From Hypericum androsaemum (taxonomy: Eukaryota; Streptophyta; Magnoliopsida; Malpighiales; Hypericaceae), in assembly GCA_963995505.1 (NCBI GenBank), contig OZ023180.1, positions 11,980,689 through 12,044,688 on the forward strand: 64,000 nucleotides of DNA, written 5' to 3'. The notes beneath the pieces are model-generated. The model was given only the letters and a program-made list of their open reading frames with translations. It searched no databases and was not told where the DNA came from. A program made the position numbers and the translations under genes. Of the stretch, positions 31,724-42,122 are shown piece after piece; the first letter of the stretch is position 1, and every line of letters starts with the position of its first letter.

Positions 31724-32628
31724 GAGAAACTTTACGGTGATCCCTCCATACCAAGTCATTTGATGACTTGGTATATCTTTACCAATTAGTTAATGACACG
31801 TGGACAAGTGAGACCATTTCATATAATTTAGTATAATGACTATTTAATGTATATAATCTTGTCATTAATGAAAAAGATTGTCAAAAAATTTAGATTAAAT
31901 AATTGTGCTTCATGCCACGATAAATTAAATTAATTATGTTCCACTATTAGAAACTTCTCTGCACCGATTTTTATTTTTACAAACTTATTTCATTCCATGT
32001 ATTAGAGAATTCATGGTAACAAAAAAAATAGAAAATTCAAAGAATTCATAAAATACCTTTAAAAATCAGTGATAGATGATTTCAAAAACATAATTTGTTT
32101 TCTAGGTATAGAGAAAACACCTTTGGCTTTTTTATTTCAAAAATTTCTTAATTAAAAAAATGAGTATCAAAACTTTAAAATTTATAATTACAGAATAATG
32201 TCTAATATTCTTAACCTAATAATCAATCTCTTTTTGTTTTTTCGTGGAAAACTAATCTCTTTTGTTGACAGTCACGGTTATTTCATTATCATAACATCAT
32301 TATTCAACTTTTTATTGCACCAGATATATCAATTTTTACTAGATACCTAACTCTCCATGATTATCATCAAACGTTGCATTATTTTAATAGTTTTTCTAAT
32401 GAATTCTCTCTCCACCCAAAAAAGGAAATTAACTTAAATTATCCTAGGATCAAGCTGATTATTTAATATAATTTTTTTGACAATTAATTGTAAGATTTTA
32501 TACCTTAAATAGTCATTGGATTAGATTGTATGAAGTAGCCTCACTCGTCCACATGTCACTAATTAATTGGTAAGAACATACAAAGTCATCAAATGACTTG
32601 GTATGGAGGGATCACCATAAAGTTTCTC
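31724..32628. mobile_element. 905-bp TIR transposon with a hairpin in each end
   Basis: Terminal inverted repeats of about 150 bp, roughly 85-90% alike, start GAGAAACTTTA(C/T)GGTGATCC. Each TIR contains ACCAAGTCAT-TTG-ATGACTTGGT, a perfect 10-bp stem with 3-nt loop at the left end. Unit 2 at 37611-37630 is an unoccupied site (AACAATACCATAATTGCTC), proving insertion. A clean target duplication could not be read. The interior is AT-rich and non-coding. Confidence 0.8.
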
Positions 32629-32790
32629 CCAAAAATTGCTCTATTAATTTTGGCAATTTAGCCTTTTCCATTATTACAAAAATGGTAAGCATTGATTGTG
32701 GCATAATTTTCAATAGCATAATATTATTTTGTTTCTATAATTCTGAATTATTTTGATCTTTAATAGTAATTACAAAAAAGGCAAAAATAG
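32629..32790. other. End of unit 1
   Basis: Collinear with 37620-37782; the junction with unit 2 is at about 32790, directly after GCAAAAATAG. Confidence 0.6.
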
Positions 32791-33091
32791 CATGTTCTTG
32801 TGCTCGTAATGTTTGGGCACTCTTTTTTAGGACCATAAATTTTTCCATCGAATTTACTACAACATGGTTCTAACAAGGTGTGCAGCTACAACCTCGAACA
32901 CATTTTATGAGAGAGATGTGTTTCTATTTATTTGAATTTCTCTCTTGACCATCCGGTTGTGGGATTAGCTAGATAACGGGTAAAAAGACTCCATGGCCAT
33001 TTATCTTTAATAAATTTTTAGCCCATGGTTCCTAATCTATTTTTTGTCTCTTTAAGATAACTAATCTATCTTGTATGATCACTAATCTATA

Positions 33092-33373
33092 TTTTTCTTG
33101 GTTTAACCAATTGGTATTCAGCCCATTGGGCCGACTAATTCAATTTCGAGCAGGGTAGGACCTTTAAAAGATGGCAAAGATCTCCCAACAAGTATTTAAC
33201 ACTGCTGCGTACCTAAGGACTCGAACCTGAGACCTGGTTAAGCTAGAACAACTCCCTCACCAATTGATCTAAGTGCCTCTTGGATAAGTTAGAACAACTC
33301 TCTCACCAATTGCCTGTTGGATAAGCTAGAACAACTCTCTCAACAATTGATCTAAGTGCATGTTGGTATCAAT
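33092..33373 (-). mobile_element. tRNA-derived SINE with repeated head
   Basis: On the minus strand the element has a B box GGTTCGAGTCC (rc of 33207-33219 region) and an A-box-like TTAGATCAATTGGTGAGG. The flanks AATCTATA and AATCTACA (33084-33091 and 33374-33381) fit a short target duplication, and unit 1 at about 27170 is the empty site (AATCTATATTAAGTCAT). The tRNA-like head part AACAACTC(C/T)CTCA(C/A)CAATTG occurs three times in tandem (about 33247-33365), so the 5' end has been extended by partial duplications. Confidence 0.75.
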
Positions 33374-33934
33374 AATCTACATTAAGTCATCCTTGTAACA
33401 TCACTAATTTGTATAAAGTGACCCTTTTATGCTCACTTTAGGCAGATTTGAAATTACTACAATTTTTAAAACATCTCTAATATTTTTCTTTTTTTTTCTC
33501 GCCTTCTTTCATTCTTCTCTTCTCTTACTTATTGGGTGAATTTTTTTTTGTTTAATTAAATTTCTTCCAATTTTTTACAACGTACATTTGTAAATTTAGT
33601 TTCAAGCAAGGTTTTGGAAAATGACCTAGAGACTAACCCAGGATTTAGGCTGACCTCCAAGTCGACCGGTCAGAAGATATTTTTTATTTAATAAAATTTA
33701 TATATATTACTATTACATTATTAAGAACGAACAATTTTTGGTGTGGGGAGCGGATTTGGTTCTCACTTGAAAAATTAGTTAGAATCAATCTAGAAAAAAT
33801 GGGAGTCATTGGATTGATTTTTAAATCAAGTTTAAGATCTGACGGTTAAGATTCACGCAGGAATATTATTATATTTTTCTCTCCTCTTTTCTCTGCTCAA
33901 TCTCTCTTTTCCTCCCCCAAATAAACCTACTTGA

Positions 33935-34165
33935 TTGTTGCCCTCTTCCCCCTATTTCTTGAACCCCAAAAGACCTCAAAATCTGGACCAACTTATTGAT
34001 CGTGATATCGATGAACCTCCCATTCCACTTGAAGGTAATCCTATGGAGGATGGTTTGGCGAGGGAGGTCGATGAAGTGGCAGTGGCTATTGTTGTCAACG
34101 ATAAGGTTGTAGACCCTATTGTCCCCTCACTGGAACGAGAGGCCATGACCAGCCCAGCTGGCTAA
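33935..34165 (+). CDS. Unidentified ORF, 76 codons, in the array-bearing element
   Basis: It reads RPQNLDQLIDRDIDEPPIPL followed by an acidic/valine-rich REVDEVAVAIVVNDKVVDPI. In unit 1 the same frame is closed by a TAA after DDKV and has other changes. It could be a host gene piece picked up by the element; no family was recognised. Low complexity and short length limit the call. Confidence 0.25.
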   Translation: MLPSSPYFLNPKRPQNLDQLIDRDIDEPPIPLEGNPMEDGLAREVDEVAVAIVVNDKVVDPIVPSLEREAMTSPAG

Positions 34166-34349
34166 AGATCACTGCGAAACCCTAAGTGCGAGGAAGAAGA
34201 AGAAGGCCGTAACCACATATTGCTGTGTAGTTTTGGGTTATCAACGATCGAGTTCTTGGACAGAGGTGAGGCGATGGCCACAGATATCTATGTATATTTG
34301 ATTTTGTGGTTGAGAATAAGAGCTTTTCACTAAAATAATTGGTTTATTT

Positions 34350-34690
34350 TTGTGTAATGTGTCTAGTTTTGTCAAATGGCATACTCAGTTATGTAAAATT
34401 GTATGCCTGAGAATTTTGAATGGTATGCCCAATTTTTTCAAATGGTATGTTTGATTATATCAAATGGTATACATTCGGTATGTAAAATGATATGCCCTAC
34501 TAATTTGATAATATTAAAAATAAATATAATAAAATGGTATGTCCGATTATGTCAAATGGTTTGTTTGATTATGTAAAATGGTATACCCATGTTATGTCAA
34601 ATGATATACCCGATTATATCAAAATGGTATGTCCGATTATGTCAAATGGTATGAGCATTATATTGAATAGTATGTAAAAATACTTATGTT
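34350..34690. repeat. Minisatellite, unit 2 copy
   Basis: Same 20-22-bp unit as 28110-28430, with a different number and order of variants. Confidence 0.8.
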
Positions 34691-35127
34691 AAAATATAAA
34701 ATAATTAATGAAATGATATAGTACAAAAGTTGTACATGGCATATTTTATCATGATAAGGCATACCATTTTATTATGACACAGAAAATGATTTTCTCATTA
34801 CCGGGCTTGCCATTTTCTAACACGTGTGCCATCTCTTTTCCTTTTGTTAGTTTTGCCCCATCTTTTTGAATATTTTATAATTTTGCCACCAGTCCATTTG
34901 TGAAATAGATCAGTTTTGAATATAATGCTCCAGAACCAAATCTAGTCCCGTTTGATGGGCAACTCACTCCTGAACTTCATGTCATAACTGAGAACATTAT
35001 TCTTAAAAAAAATTAGAACATTTATGGCATATCTCAAAATATTTAAATCAAATGTCAAAACATACAAAACCTAAGTTACACTAGAGAATACCAAATGTCA
35101 ACCATAAAAATTGAGATTAAACTTCCA

Positions 35128-36125
35128 CAGTCCACGGAATTTTGACATCCTACCTTTGGCATTCCTAGATTTTTGAAAATGATCTTGTAATCCCCCTGAA
35201 AAAATTACTCTGGGCTCCCTCGGTTAAATTATCAATCAATTTTTCTTATAAAATGATTTATATATCCTTAAAATAATCAATAAAAAATCTAAATTTCATC
35301 TCCCTTTCCTTCGACTAGAATGCCAGTGTCACCAGAACGCCGACTTCTCCCCGCCTAAACTAGAACAAAGATATCTCCCAACCACAGTTCCTTAGACGAC
35401 GAGTTCGAGGATATCTATTCCTATGTTTTCCCCCTTTTCGTCATCATTATCCTTTGTACCAGAGGGCCCCCAGCCTCGCTGCCCCGTGCACCCGTGGTCG
35501 ATCTCACCCCCCTATTCGAGAACTCCATGGCGATGGTTAAAGTTTTTGGCAATGAGAAAGTGGTAGGCTGATCAGATATGGAGCTGGGGGACAAGGAGCT
35601 AGAGATTGAAACCGAGGAAGAGAATAATGGGATTGCGGATGACACAATGCACCGACGAGGAGGATAGTGAGAGCCATGGGGATTTAGGATGGGCCGATTT
35701 GATTAGGGAATAGGGGAGGAAGGTGCCAGCACATGAGTGGAGGGCGGGGAGAGGGATGTCGATTAGCTTATTTATGTGGTGGATTCGATGTCGATAGCTG
35801 ATATATTGTTCATCGTGGAGGATTCATTTTTTTGCCTCAGTTTTTTATGGTACCAGAAGGGATGATACCGAAGATGTTGTCGAAGAAGATGAAGAGTTGT
35901 CAAAGGTGTTAGAGTCACCGGAAGGGAGGTAGGAGACAACCGGTATGACTTTTTTTTTAATTTTAGGGGGATAATAGTCCTTTATAATTAAAAAGTTAAT
36001 AAATCAATCGATAACGTCAATGAGGGACCCAAAAGTATAATAAAACTAAATACGGGAGACTACCATGTCATTTTTAGAAACCTAGGGATGCTAGAGGTAG
36101 GGCGTCAAAACCTAGGCACTCGCAT
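35128..36125. mobile_element. MULE, unit 2 copy
   Basis: Counterpart of 28896-30030. The left TIR lacks its first 20 bp or so (starts TTTTGACATCCTACCTTTGG), and the right end reads inward as TTTTGACGCCCTACCTCTAG. The interior is shortened and its frames are broken relative to unit 1. Confidence 0.7.
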
Positions 36126-37174
36126 CTTTGTTAATTTTTTCACTTTCCTTTTTTTGTGAACCTAACGAACCGAATTTTCTGAGTCAATATCATGTTCCAA
36201 CCGAGTTGTTCAATCAAAATTTTTTCCGTTCGTTAGGTTGACATTCTTACCAACAAAACTGACACGGTATGAGTTTTAATTCATGGTCAGACTGGTCAAA
36301 CTGTAGTTTTAAGAACATGGACTTCAAGACCCTTTTTTTTCTTTTTTGTTAATATTATGTCATGTTTAAGCTTTTGTAAAGAAGGAAGCATGTTATATTG
36401 GTATCCCTAATGCCTCAATGTAGTGACAATGGATTCAATATCTAGAATTTCGTGATTCTTTTTTCTATCCCTAATCAATGCTCTCTAAACAAAAATGACA
36501 AGAGGTGTGAGAGGGACAGTATTGTGTCAAATACCGAGTTTGCACTTATGAAAACATCCATATAATCTATTTGATATATTTCTAATCACATCAAACAATC
36601 CACATGCACTTCGTCACCATCAAAACATCCATGTAATCCCTACTCAATCCACTCTCAAAATTATAACACTCCAATCTAAAAATTTGGAGGCTGACATGTA
36701 AACCTTTGAGGGATCATATTTCCGCCAGCCTAGTGTGGCTGTAAATTACAAGTCTGCTTATCAAATTTTTTGTAGTGGATATCTTTTCTTCGAGTACGAA
36801 ACTTTCAAGTTGTCTGCTTCACAACACGTGGCCGATAAAAAAGTCCTACCATGTGAACAGGCCTTCAAATATTAGTTGACTTTGTCTAAAATATTAGTTT
36901 CTAAGATCGTTGTACAGGGTTGCTTAACACGTCTCATTTCAACGATAGTAACGCACAATAAAATAAGCCTTCCAATAATTCTCCACTAAAGTCTGGCCAG
37001 GTTAATAAATATTGCATTCGGCAATATAAACCATTCCTAGTAATTATGCTCAAAAAGTTATCCAATCATTCCTAATCAAGTAACAATAGCAATTCAATCA
37101 ATATATTCCAAAATAAAAAATTTAATACGATGCCAATGCAGTATATCAATGCATCTGAACCTCACAATCTATCT
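36126..37174. other. Unit 2 non-coding segment
   Basis: AT-rich, collinear with 30181-31279. Nothing recognised. Confidence 0.55.
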
Positions 37175-37370
37175 TTTTAGTTTATATATTTGGTATTATA
37201 CTATTGACTAATTAATCTAGATTCAAGTTAGGTCGAATTTATGAAAGGTAGCAAAGCTCTTCCAATAACTATTTTACGTTGTTGCGTTATGAATGATTTG
37301 AACTAAAAAGTCTGTTAAACTAGAACAACATTATCACTAGTTGATCCAAGTGTTTGTCGGCACCACAACT
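37175..37370 (-). repeat. Old SINE-like copy in unit 2
   Basis: Counterpart of 31280-31480, independently decayed. Confidence 0.55.
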
Positions 37371-37792
37371 TTTATCTCGATACCAATAAAGAATGCCAAC
37401 AATAATGGTACAAAATTTTAAATGTCCTTATTTTTTGAAAACTTATAAATGCCATGACTAACAACCAAGTAAATGACGCTGAGACAAAAAAAGAAGGTAG
37501 CATTCATTCTTGATTTATGTTTTTATTATATGAGAAAATCAAGAGTCATATTTATTACGAATAGTCAATTCTTTAGTTGGTGTTTATTGCTTATCAATAT
37601 AAAATTGGCAAGCTAACAATACCATAATTGCTCTATTAATTTTGGCAATTTAGCCTTTTCCTTCATTACAAAAACGGTAAGCATTGATTGTGGCATAATT
37701 TTCAATAGTATATAATTATTTTGTTTCTATAATTCTGAATTATTTTGATCTTTAATGATAATTACAAAAAAGGAAAAAATAGTTGAATTTAC

Positions 37793-37801
37793 CTATAAAA
37801 T
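37793..37801 (+). promoter_or_regulatory. TATA-like box before neprosin copy B
   Basis: CTATAAAAT lies about 42 bp before the first ATG of the neprosin exon 1; a second TATAAATT follows at 37813. Consistent with a core promoter but based on motif only. Confidence 0.3.
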
Positions 37802-38159
37802 GAATGAAGGCTGTATAAATTTTATCATTCAATAAAATAACGATGGGAGCCTATGTAACACTGCTCATTTTATGCATTAGTTCAACTTATTATGGCGCAG
37901 AAGGATTTAGAAAAAATAATTTGTATGGAGAAGATATCCACACCGAGTCAGAGATTTTCGATGATACAGAGATTCCATTGGATTTGGATTCAGGGGGGAC
38001 TACATAAAAATCATCCCTATGGTATGGACTAAATATGGGCTTTTAGATGTGATCAAATTCTTTTTTTACAGATCTGATGGTCAGAATCTGTTGAGGATAT
38101 TTTCGAGTTTTTATCCAAACATACTCATTAGGGTTCCACCATTTTCCTATATAATCCAA

Positions 38160-38799
38160 AAAAAAAATCATCTTCCCCGCCGCTCTCCCACCCCCTTCCC
38201 CCCCTCGCCAATTGCCTCTCCTCCCCTCGAGAAAAAACCTTGCGGCTCCTCTATCCTCTCCTCTCAATTTTCTCTCTTTTTGAAGCCCGACTCCGACCAC
38301 CGCAAACCAACGAAGCCCGACCCCCTACACCACAGAAACTTTGAGAAGCTTTCGGTTCGCTTTGGATTTTTTTTGATAAAATTAGAATTGCCTCCTTTTG
38401 GGCGTTTTAGTTAGTGACAGGAAACATTGCATGTTTTGTTTATAAAATTAGAAAATTGCATGTCGAAAAGAAACCCAAGATTTGTAGATCTCGAATGCAT
38501 CGATCTCTATGAAATTGCAAAATTTAGCCTCGATCTCGGTTGCATGTAAATTGTTTAGGTAAATTAGAAACGCCCCGTTTTGGTCCTTTTTGATTTGGTT
38601 TTTACAATTAAAAAAATGCCCCATTTTGGGCGTTTTCGGTTTGAATAGTTTTTTGTAGTGCTTCCCCGCCGCCCCACTCCCACCTTCCCCCACTGGATTG
38701 GTCGATTTCATGTGGTTGTGATGATTTTGTATTTAAAGATTGGAACTTTATGTTGGTGTTTGGTTGTTGTTTGAACTTAGTGCTTAAAATTCTAGCAAA
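38160..38799. other. C-rich and AT-rich interior of the E1 element
   Basis: A 100-bp C-rich stretch (38176-38260) followed by open frames without homology. CTTCCCCGCCGC words occur both at 38170 and 38660. Possibly the untranslated leader of a captured gene. Confidence 0.35.
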
Positions 38800-39150
38800 A
38801 ATTCATAGATGAATGATACCAATATTAAAGTAGAATGATACAAATATCCGAGAAGAATGATACCAATATTCGAGAAGAATGAAACCAATATTCGAGAAGA
38901 ATAAAACCAATACATTCAAATGGTATACATTTTCGCTTATAATGGGATACCAATATTGGAGAAGATGAAAACCAATATCATGGTGGAACGAAACCAATAT
39001 CATAGTAGAATGAAACCAATGTCATAGTAGAATGAAACCAATAACATAGAAGATGGAAACCAATATCATAGTAGAATGAAACCAATATCATATTAGAATG
39101 AAACCAATAGCATAGAAGATGAAAACCAATATCCGAAAAAATGGAAACCA
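38800..39150. repeat. Minisatellite, 22-bp unit (AACCAATATCATAGTAGAATGA)
   Basis: Roughly fifteen units built on ACCAATAT plus a variable tail (CATAGTAGAATGAA, TCGAGAAGAATGAA). It shares the ACCAATAT core with the larger array downstream, suggesting a common source. Confidence 0.8.
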
Positions 39151-39234
39151 ATATTCCCATACTTGTATTTCCATAAATTGTATTATTTTGCTGAGATTTT
39201 TTTTAATTATTGTATTTTCAATATTGCCCCTATC

Positions 39235-39589
39235 CCTTTCAGTGGGGATTACCCATGTCCCCACTGAATTTGAACCCGATTCTATTAAGACAAGCTTAGT
39301 CCCTAAATTTGGAAACTAAAGAGAAGATTGCGGTAATCTAGGTATTAATAAAGTAATTAAGGGTAAAATTGAAAAATAATAGAAACAATAGGGGAGATGG
39401 AAAATTAGTTGGCACACTTTTTTATGGAAAGACTAAAAAGGTAAAAAATATATAAACAAATCTCACGTGAAAAGAGGAAGGGACTCTTTCTCTCTCTTTA
39501 AATTATTGTCAACTTCAAAAATCCTACTAGCTACCAGATTTTTTTTTAAAATAAACTCAAAGAACCAAAGAATGAAAATTCAATAGAAA
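39235..39589. repeat. Left module shared by E-family elements
   Basis: From about 39290 to 39590 this is closely similar to 56640-56935 (GGCACACTTTTTTATGGAAA, CAAATCTCACGTGAAAAGAG, AATAAACTCAAAGAACCAAA). Both are followed at once by the same array type, which shows the two elements descend from one. Confidence 0.8.
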
Positions 39590-40445
39590 ACCAATATCAC
39601 TACATTCGAAATCCAATATCACTGCATTCGGAAATCAATATCACTGCATTCGAAAACCAATATCACTGCATTCGCAAACCAATATCACTACGTTCGAAAA
39701 ACTAATATCACTACGTTCGAAAAATCAATATCACGATGTTCGGAAACCAATATCACCAATTCGAAGACCAATATATCACCACATTCAAAAACCAATATCA
39801 CTACGTTCGAAAACTAATATCATTACAGACTAAAACCAATAGCATTACTTACTCAAACCAATATCATTACAGACTCAAACCAATATCAGTACATTCGAAA
39901 ACTAATATATCACCATATTCGAAAATCAATATCACTACGGTCGAAAACTAATATCATTACTTACACAAACTAATATCATTACAGACTTAAACCAATATCA
40001 TTACAGACTAAAATGAATATCAATACATACTCAAACTAATAGCATTACCGTCTAAAACCAATATCATTGCATATTCAAACCAATATCAATACATACTCAA
40101 ACTAATATCTTTACTTACTCAAACCAATTTCATTACAGACTAAAACCAATATCAATACAGACTCAATCCAATATCAATACATACTCAAACCAATATCATT
40201 ACATACTCAAACCAATAGCATTACTTACTCAAACCAATATCAATACATACTCAAACTAATATCAATACATACTCAAACTAATATCAATACATACTCAAAC
40301 TAATTTCATTGCAAACTAAAACCAATTTCATTACAGAGTAAAACTAATATGAATAAAGACTAAAACCAATATCAATACAGACTCAAACCAATATCGACAC
40401 AGACTCAAATCAATATGAATACATACTCAAACCAAAATAATTACA
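39590..40445. repeat. Minisatellite of about 40 units, 20-22 bp (AAACCAATATCACTACATTCG)
   Basis: The first third uses the tail ACTACATTCG/ACTACGTTCG, the rest ATTACAGACTC or AATACATACTC, so the array has regional subtypes as expected from local unequal exchange. It does not encode a conserved product. There is no spacer variety of the sort seen in CRISPR arrays. Confidence 0.88.
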
Positions 40446-40448
40446 GAC

Positions 40449-40661
40449 TCAAACCCTAAATTCAACAACTCCATTGAGCTGGGCATCGAGGCGGCAGTTG
40501 AGATCGTGTGTCTTCTGGCAGACCTGGAGCTCGAGCTCGTGCATTTGCTGGAGATAGTATTGCCTCAGCCCATCCCCTTGCTGCTGCTTCCCGCTACTGT
40601 TACTGTTCACCGTCCAAGTGTCCTCCGCCTTTCTCGCCGCTTCAACTTCTAGCACCGCCAT
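40449..40661 (-). pseudogene. RPT6: Captured fragment of 26S proteasome ATPase RPT6 (N-terminus)
   Basis: The minus frame of 70 codons has the order EVEAARKAEDTW, SSGKQQQGDGLRQYYLQ and then HELELQVCQKTHDLNCRLDA. The GLRQYYLQ...LQLQ-RQKTHNLNRLEAQRN-type N-terminal coiled coil is diagnostic of RPT6 (regulatory particle ATPase 6). The AAA ATPase module is missing, so only the first exon-sized part was captured. The 3' side runs straight into the minisatellite at 40445; the 5' side has an untranslated-like leader. The start ATG at 40659-40661 is in the expected place. Confidence 0.75.
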
Positions 40662-40726
40662 CTCCTCTCTCTCTCCTACTGTTTTGCCAATTGGGACTTC
40701 TTCTTCTTCTACTTGTACTACTCGTT

Positions 40727-40748
40727 GAGAGAGAGAGAGAGAGAGAGA
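40727..40748. repeat. (GA)n microsatellite
   Basis: A run of GAGA about 22 bp long in the leader of the captured RPT6 fragment. Confidence 0.9.
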
Positions 40749-41035
40749 TTTCTCTTTTATGGGAAGAAAAAGAGAGATTTCTTTTGTTTCAAGAAGAAGA
40801 GGCGGCCACGATCTTTTTTATAGCAAATTTAGGAGATAAAAAAGTTTAAATGGATGGGGGTGGAAACCCTAGTTGGTATGGGATGGGTAAAAAGTCAAAA
40901 GTATCCTTGATAGATTAATGGCCCTTGGATTTGTAGATATTGGTTTAAAATCAAATCTGATAGCCTATATTTAACTCCCCACCTATGGACAACATTTCTT
41001 TAATACCCACTCAATCCATTCTCACAGCGACAATG

Positions 41036-41727
41036 GTACCACCGTCTAATTCTTTTCTGTTGTTTGTCTTCAAAATTGTAAACTTTAGTACATTGATTGT
41101 CTTGTATTTTTTTTTAAGTTTGTCTTGAATCTGTAAACTTAGAAATCATAAATTTTTATGAGCTTTTCAATTTTTTAATTTATTTGTAAATTCTATTTGT
41201 AAATTATTTTTTTTAATAATTAGCAAACGTGATTAATCAAGCAAAAAATAAAAAAGTTATAACTTATAAAAAAAGTTATATAAACATCCAGACCGTGATA
41301 AGATTCCCATACTCAAACTATCTAACAGAAGCTCTCAGTCAAGAGTAATTTAAATTTCATCAATAATGAATACTACAACAACAGATTTGTGCACCCATAC
41401 TAAGTGCCCAGACCAATCCCTCAAAGTAGAATATAGATGTTGTAGCGACAGGTCTCGGTAAAAAATTCTATCGCCGTCAAATCCTACGGAAAAAAATAGT
41501 GATAGAAAAAATTAAAAAAAGAGCGTAAAAATTACGCTGCATAACCTATAAAAAATAGAAACATGGAATCATAGGAAAAATGCATCCAATATGGGGCAAC
41601 AAGCAATCCCGTCCAATTTGGCCATTATATTATTATATATTTACTTAATGTCTATCATACTTATTGTATTATCTTTTAACATGGATGTTTACGGTTATAT
41701 ATTATTTTACTCATTTTAATGTTGTAG
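41036..41727. other. Neprosin B intron 1 remainder
   Basis: AT-rich intron sequence between the E1 element and exon 2 (41728). Nothing recognised. Confidence 0.55.
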
Positions 41728-42122
41728 TCTTTATATATTGAATGTGTTGATGTACAAAAACAACCGGCATTTGAACATTCCAAGCTCAAAAATCATAGAA
41801 TTCAGGTACATATTTCTTATTAATAACATTGGATTAAGTAAATTAAATTGAATTTTATCTTATAAAATATATGAGTTCAGATGGAGCCTAGCTTCAAAAA
41901 GGAAAGAGGAGGCGGAAGAGCTTTGGGATATCATAAAAATGAAATCATTGGATTTTTTAAAGAGAATAGTTGTCCAAATGGTTCGGTACCTATCTAAAGA
42001 AGAAAAGGTAGAGTGATAGAGCCACTGAGACTAGAAGAACCTCAAAAACATCATGTAAGTTTACTATAATTTATTTGCACATTTATGTAAAAACATGCAT
42101 GTTAGCTTTCTTTTATATGCTT

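Larger units (their letters stand above)
26880..32790. repeat. Tandem segmental duplication, unit 1
   Basis: Unit 1 and unit 2 (32791-37782) are collinear with clear similarity throughout: ACCATCC(C/G)GTTGTGGGATTAG near the start, the ORF/array element, the MULE with TCTAGC(G)TCCCTAG, the GGAGGCTGACATG region and a common end at TTACAAAAAAGG. Unit 1 carries two features that unit 2 lacks: a 905-bp TIR element (31724-32628) and a 139-bp duplication of a MULE end (30031-30170). The numerous small differences indicate an old duplication. Confidence 0.88.
33741..34970. mobile_element. TIR element with a 22-bp array (family F), copy 2
   Basis: Allelic to 27505-28710. The left end is GTGTGGGGAGCGGATTTGG. 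The coding-like fragment remains open here (33935-34165) and the array is at 34350-34690. Confidence 0.55.
32791..37782. repeat. Tandem segmental duplication, unit 2
   Basis: Second unit of the duplication described at 26880-32790. It has one private insertion, the SINE at 33092-33373, and retains the empty sites for the two unit 1 changes. Its end runs directly into the upstream region of neprosin copy B (TATA-like box at 37793). Confidence 0.88.
37980..41035. mobile_element. TIR element with minisatellite and RPT6 fragment (family E1)
   Basis: The left end (about 37985-38150: GGATTCAGGGGGGACTAC, GGACTAAATATGGGC, TATTTTCGAGTTTTTATCC) matches the reverse complement of the right end (about 40870-41020) over roughly 140 bp. 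In between are C-rich untranslated-like sequence, two arrays (38800-39150, 39590-40445), and a gene fragment at 40449-40661. The right end is shared with the element at 56.6-58.1 kb. It has split neprosin exon 1 from exon 2. The target duplication was not resolved; part of the interior may be a second nested element starting near 39235. Confidence 0.6.

Noticed and set aside
39590..40445. Regular array of about 20-bp repeats that might suggest CRISPR
   Set aside because: Units are adjacent with graded variants and no unique spacers, no cas genes are near, and the surrounding DNA is plant; this is a minisatellite.
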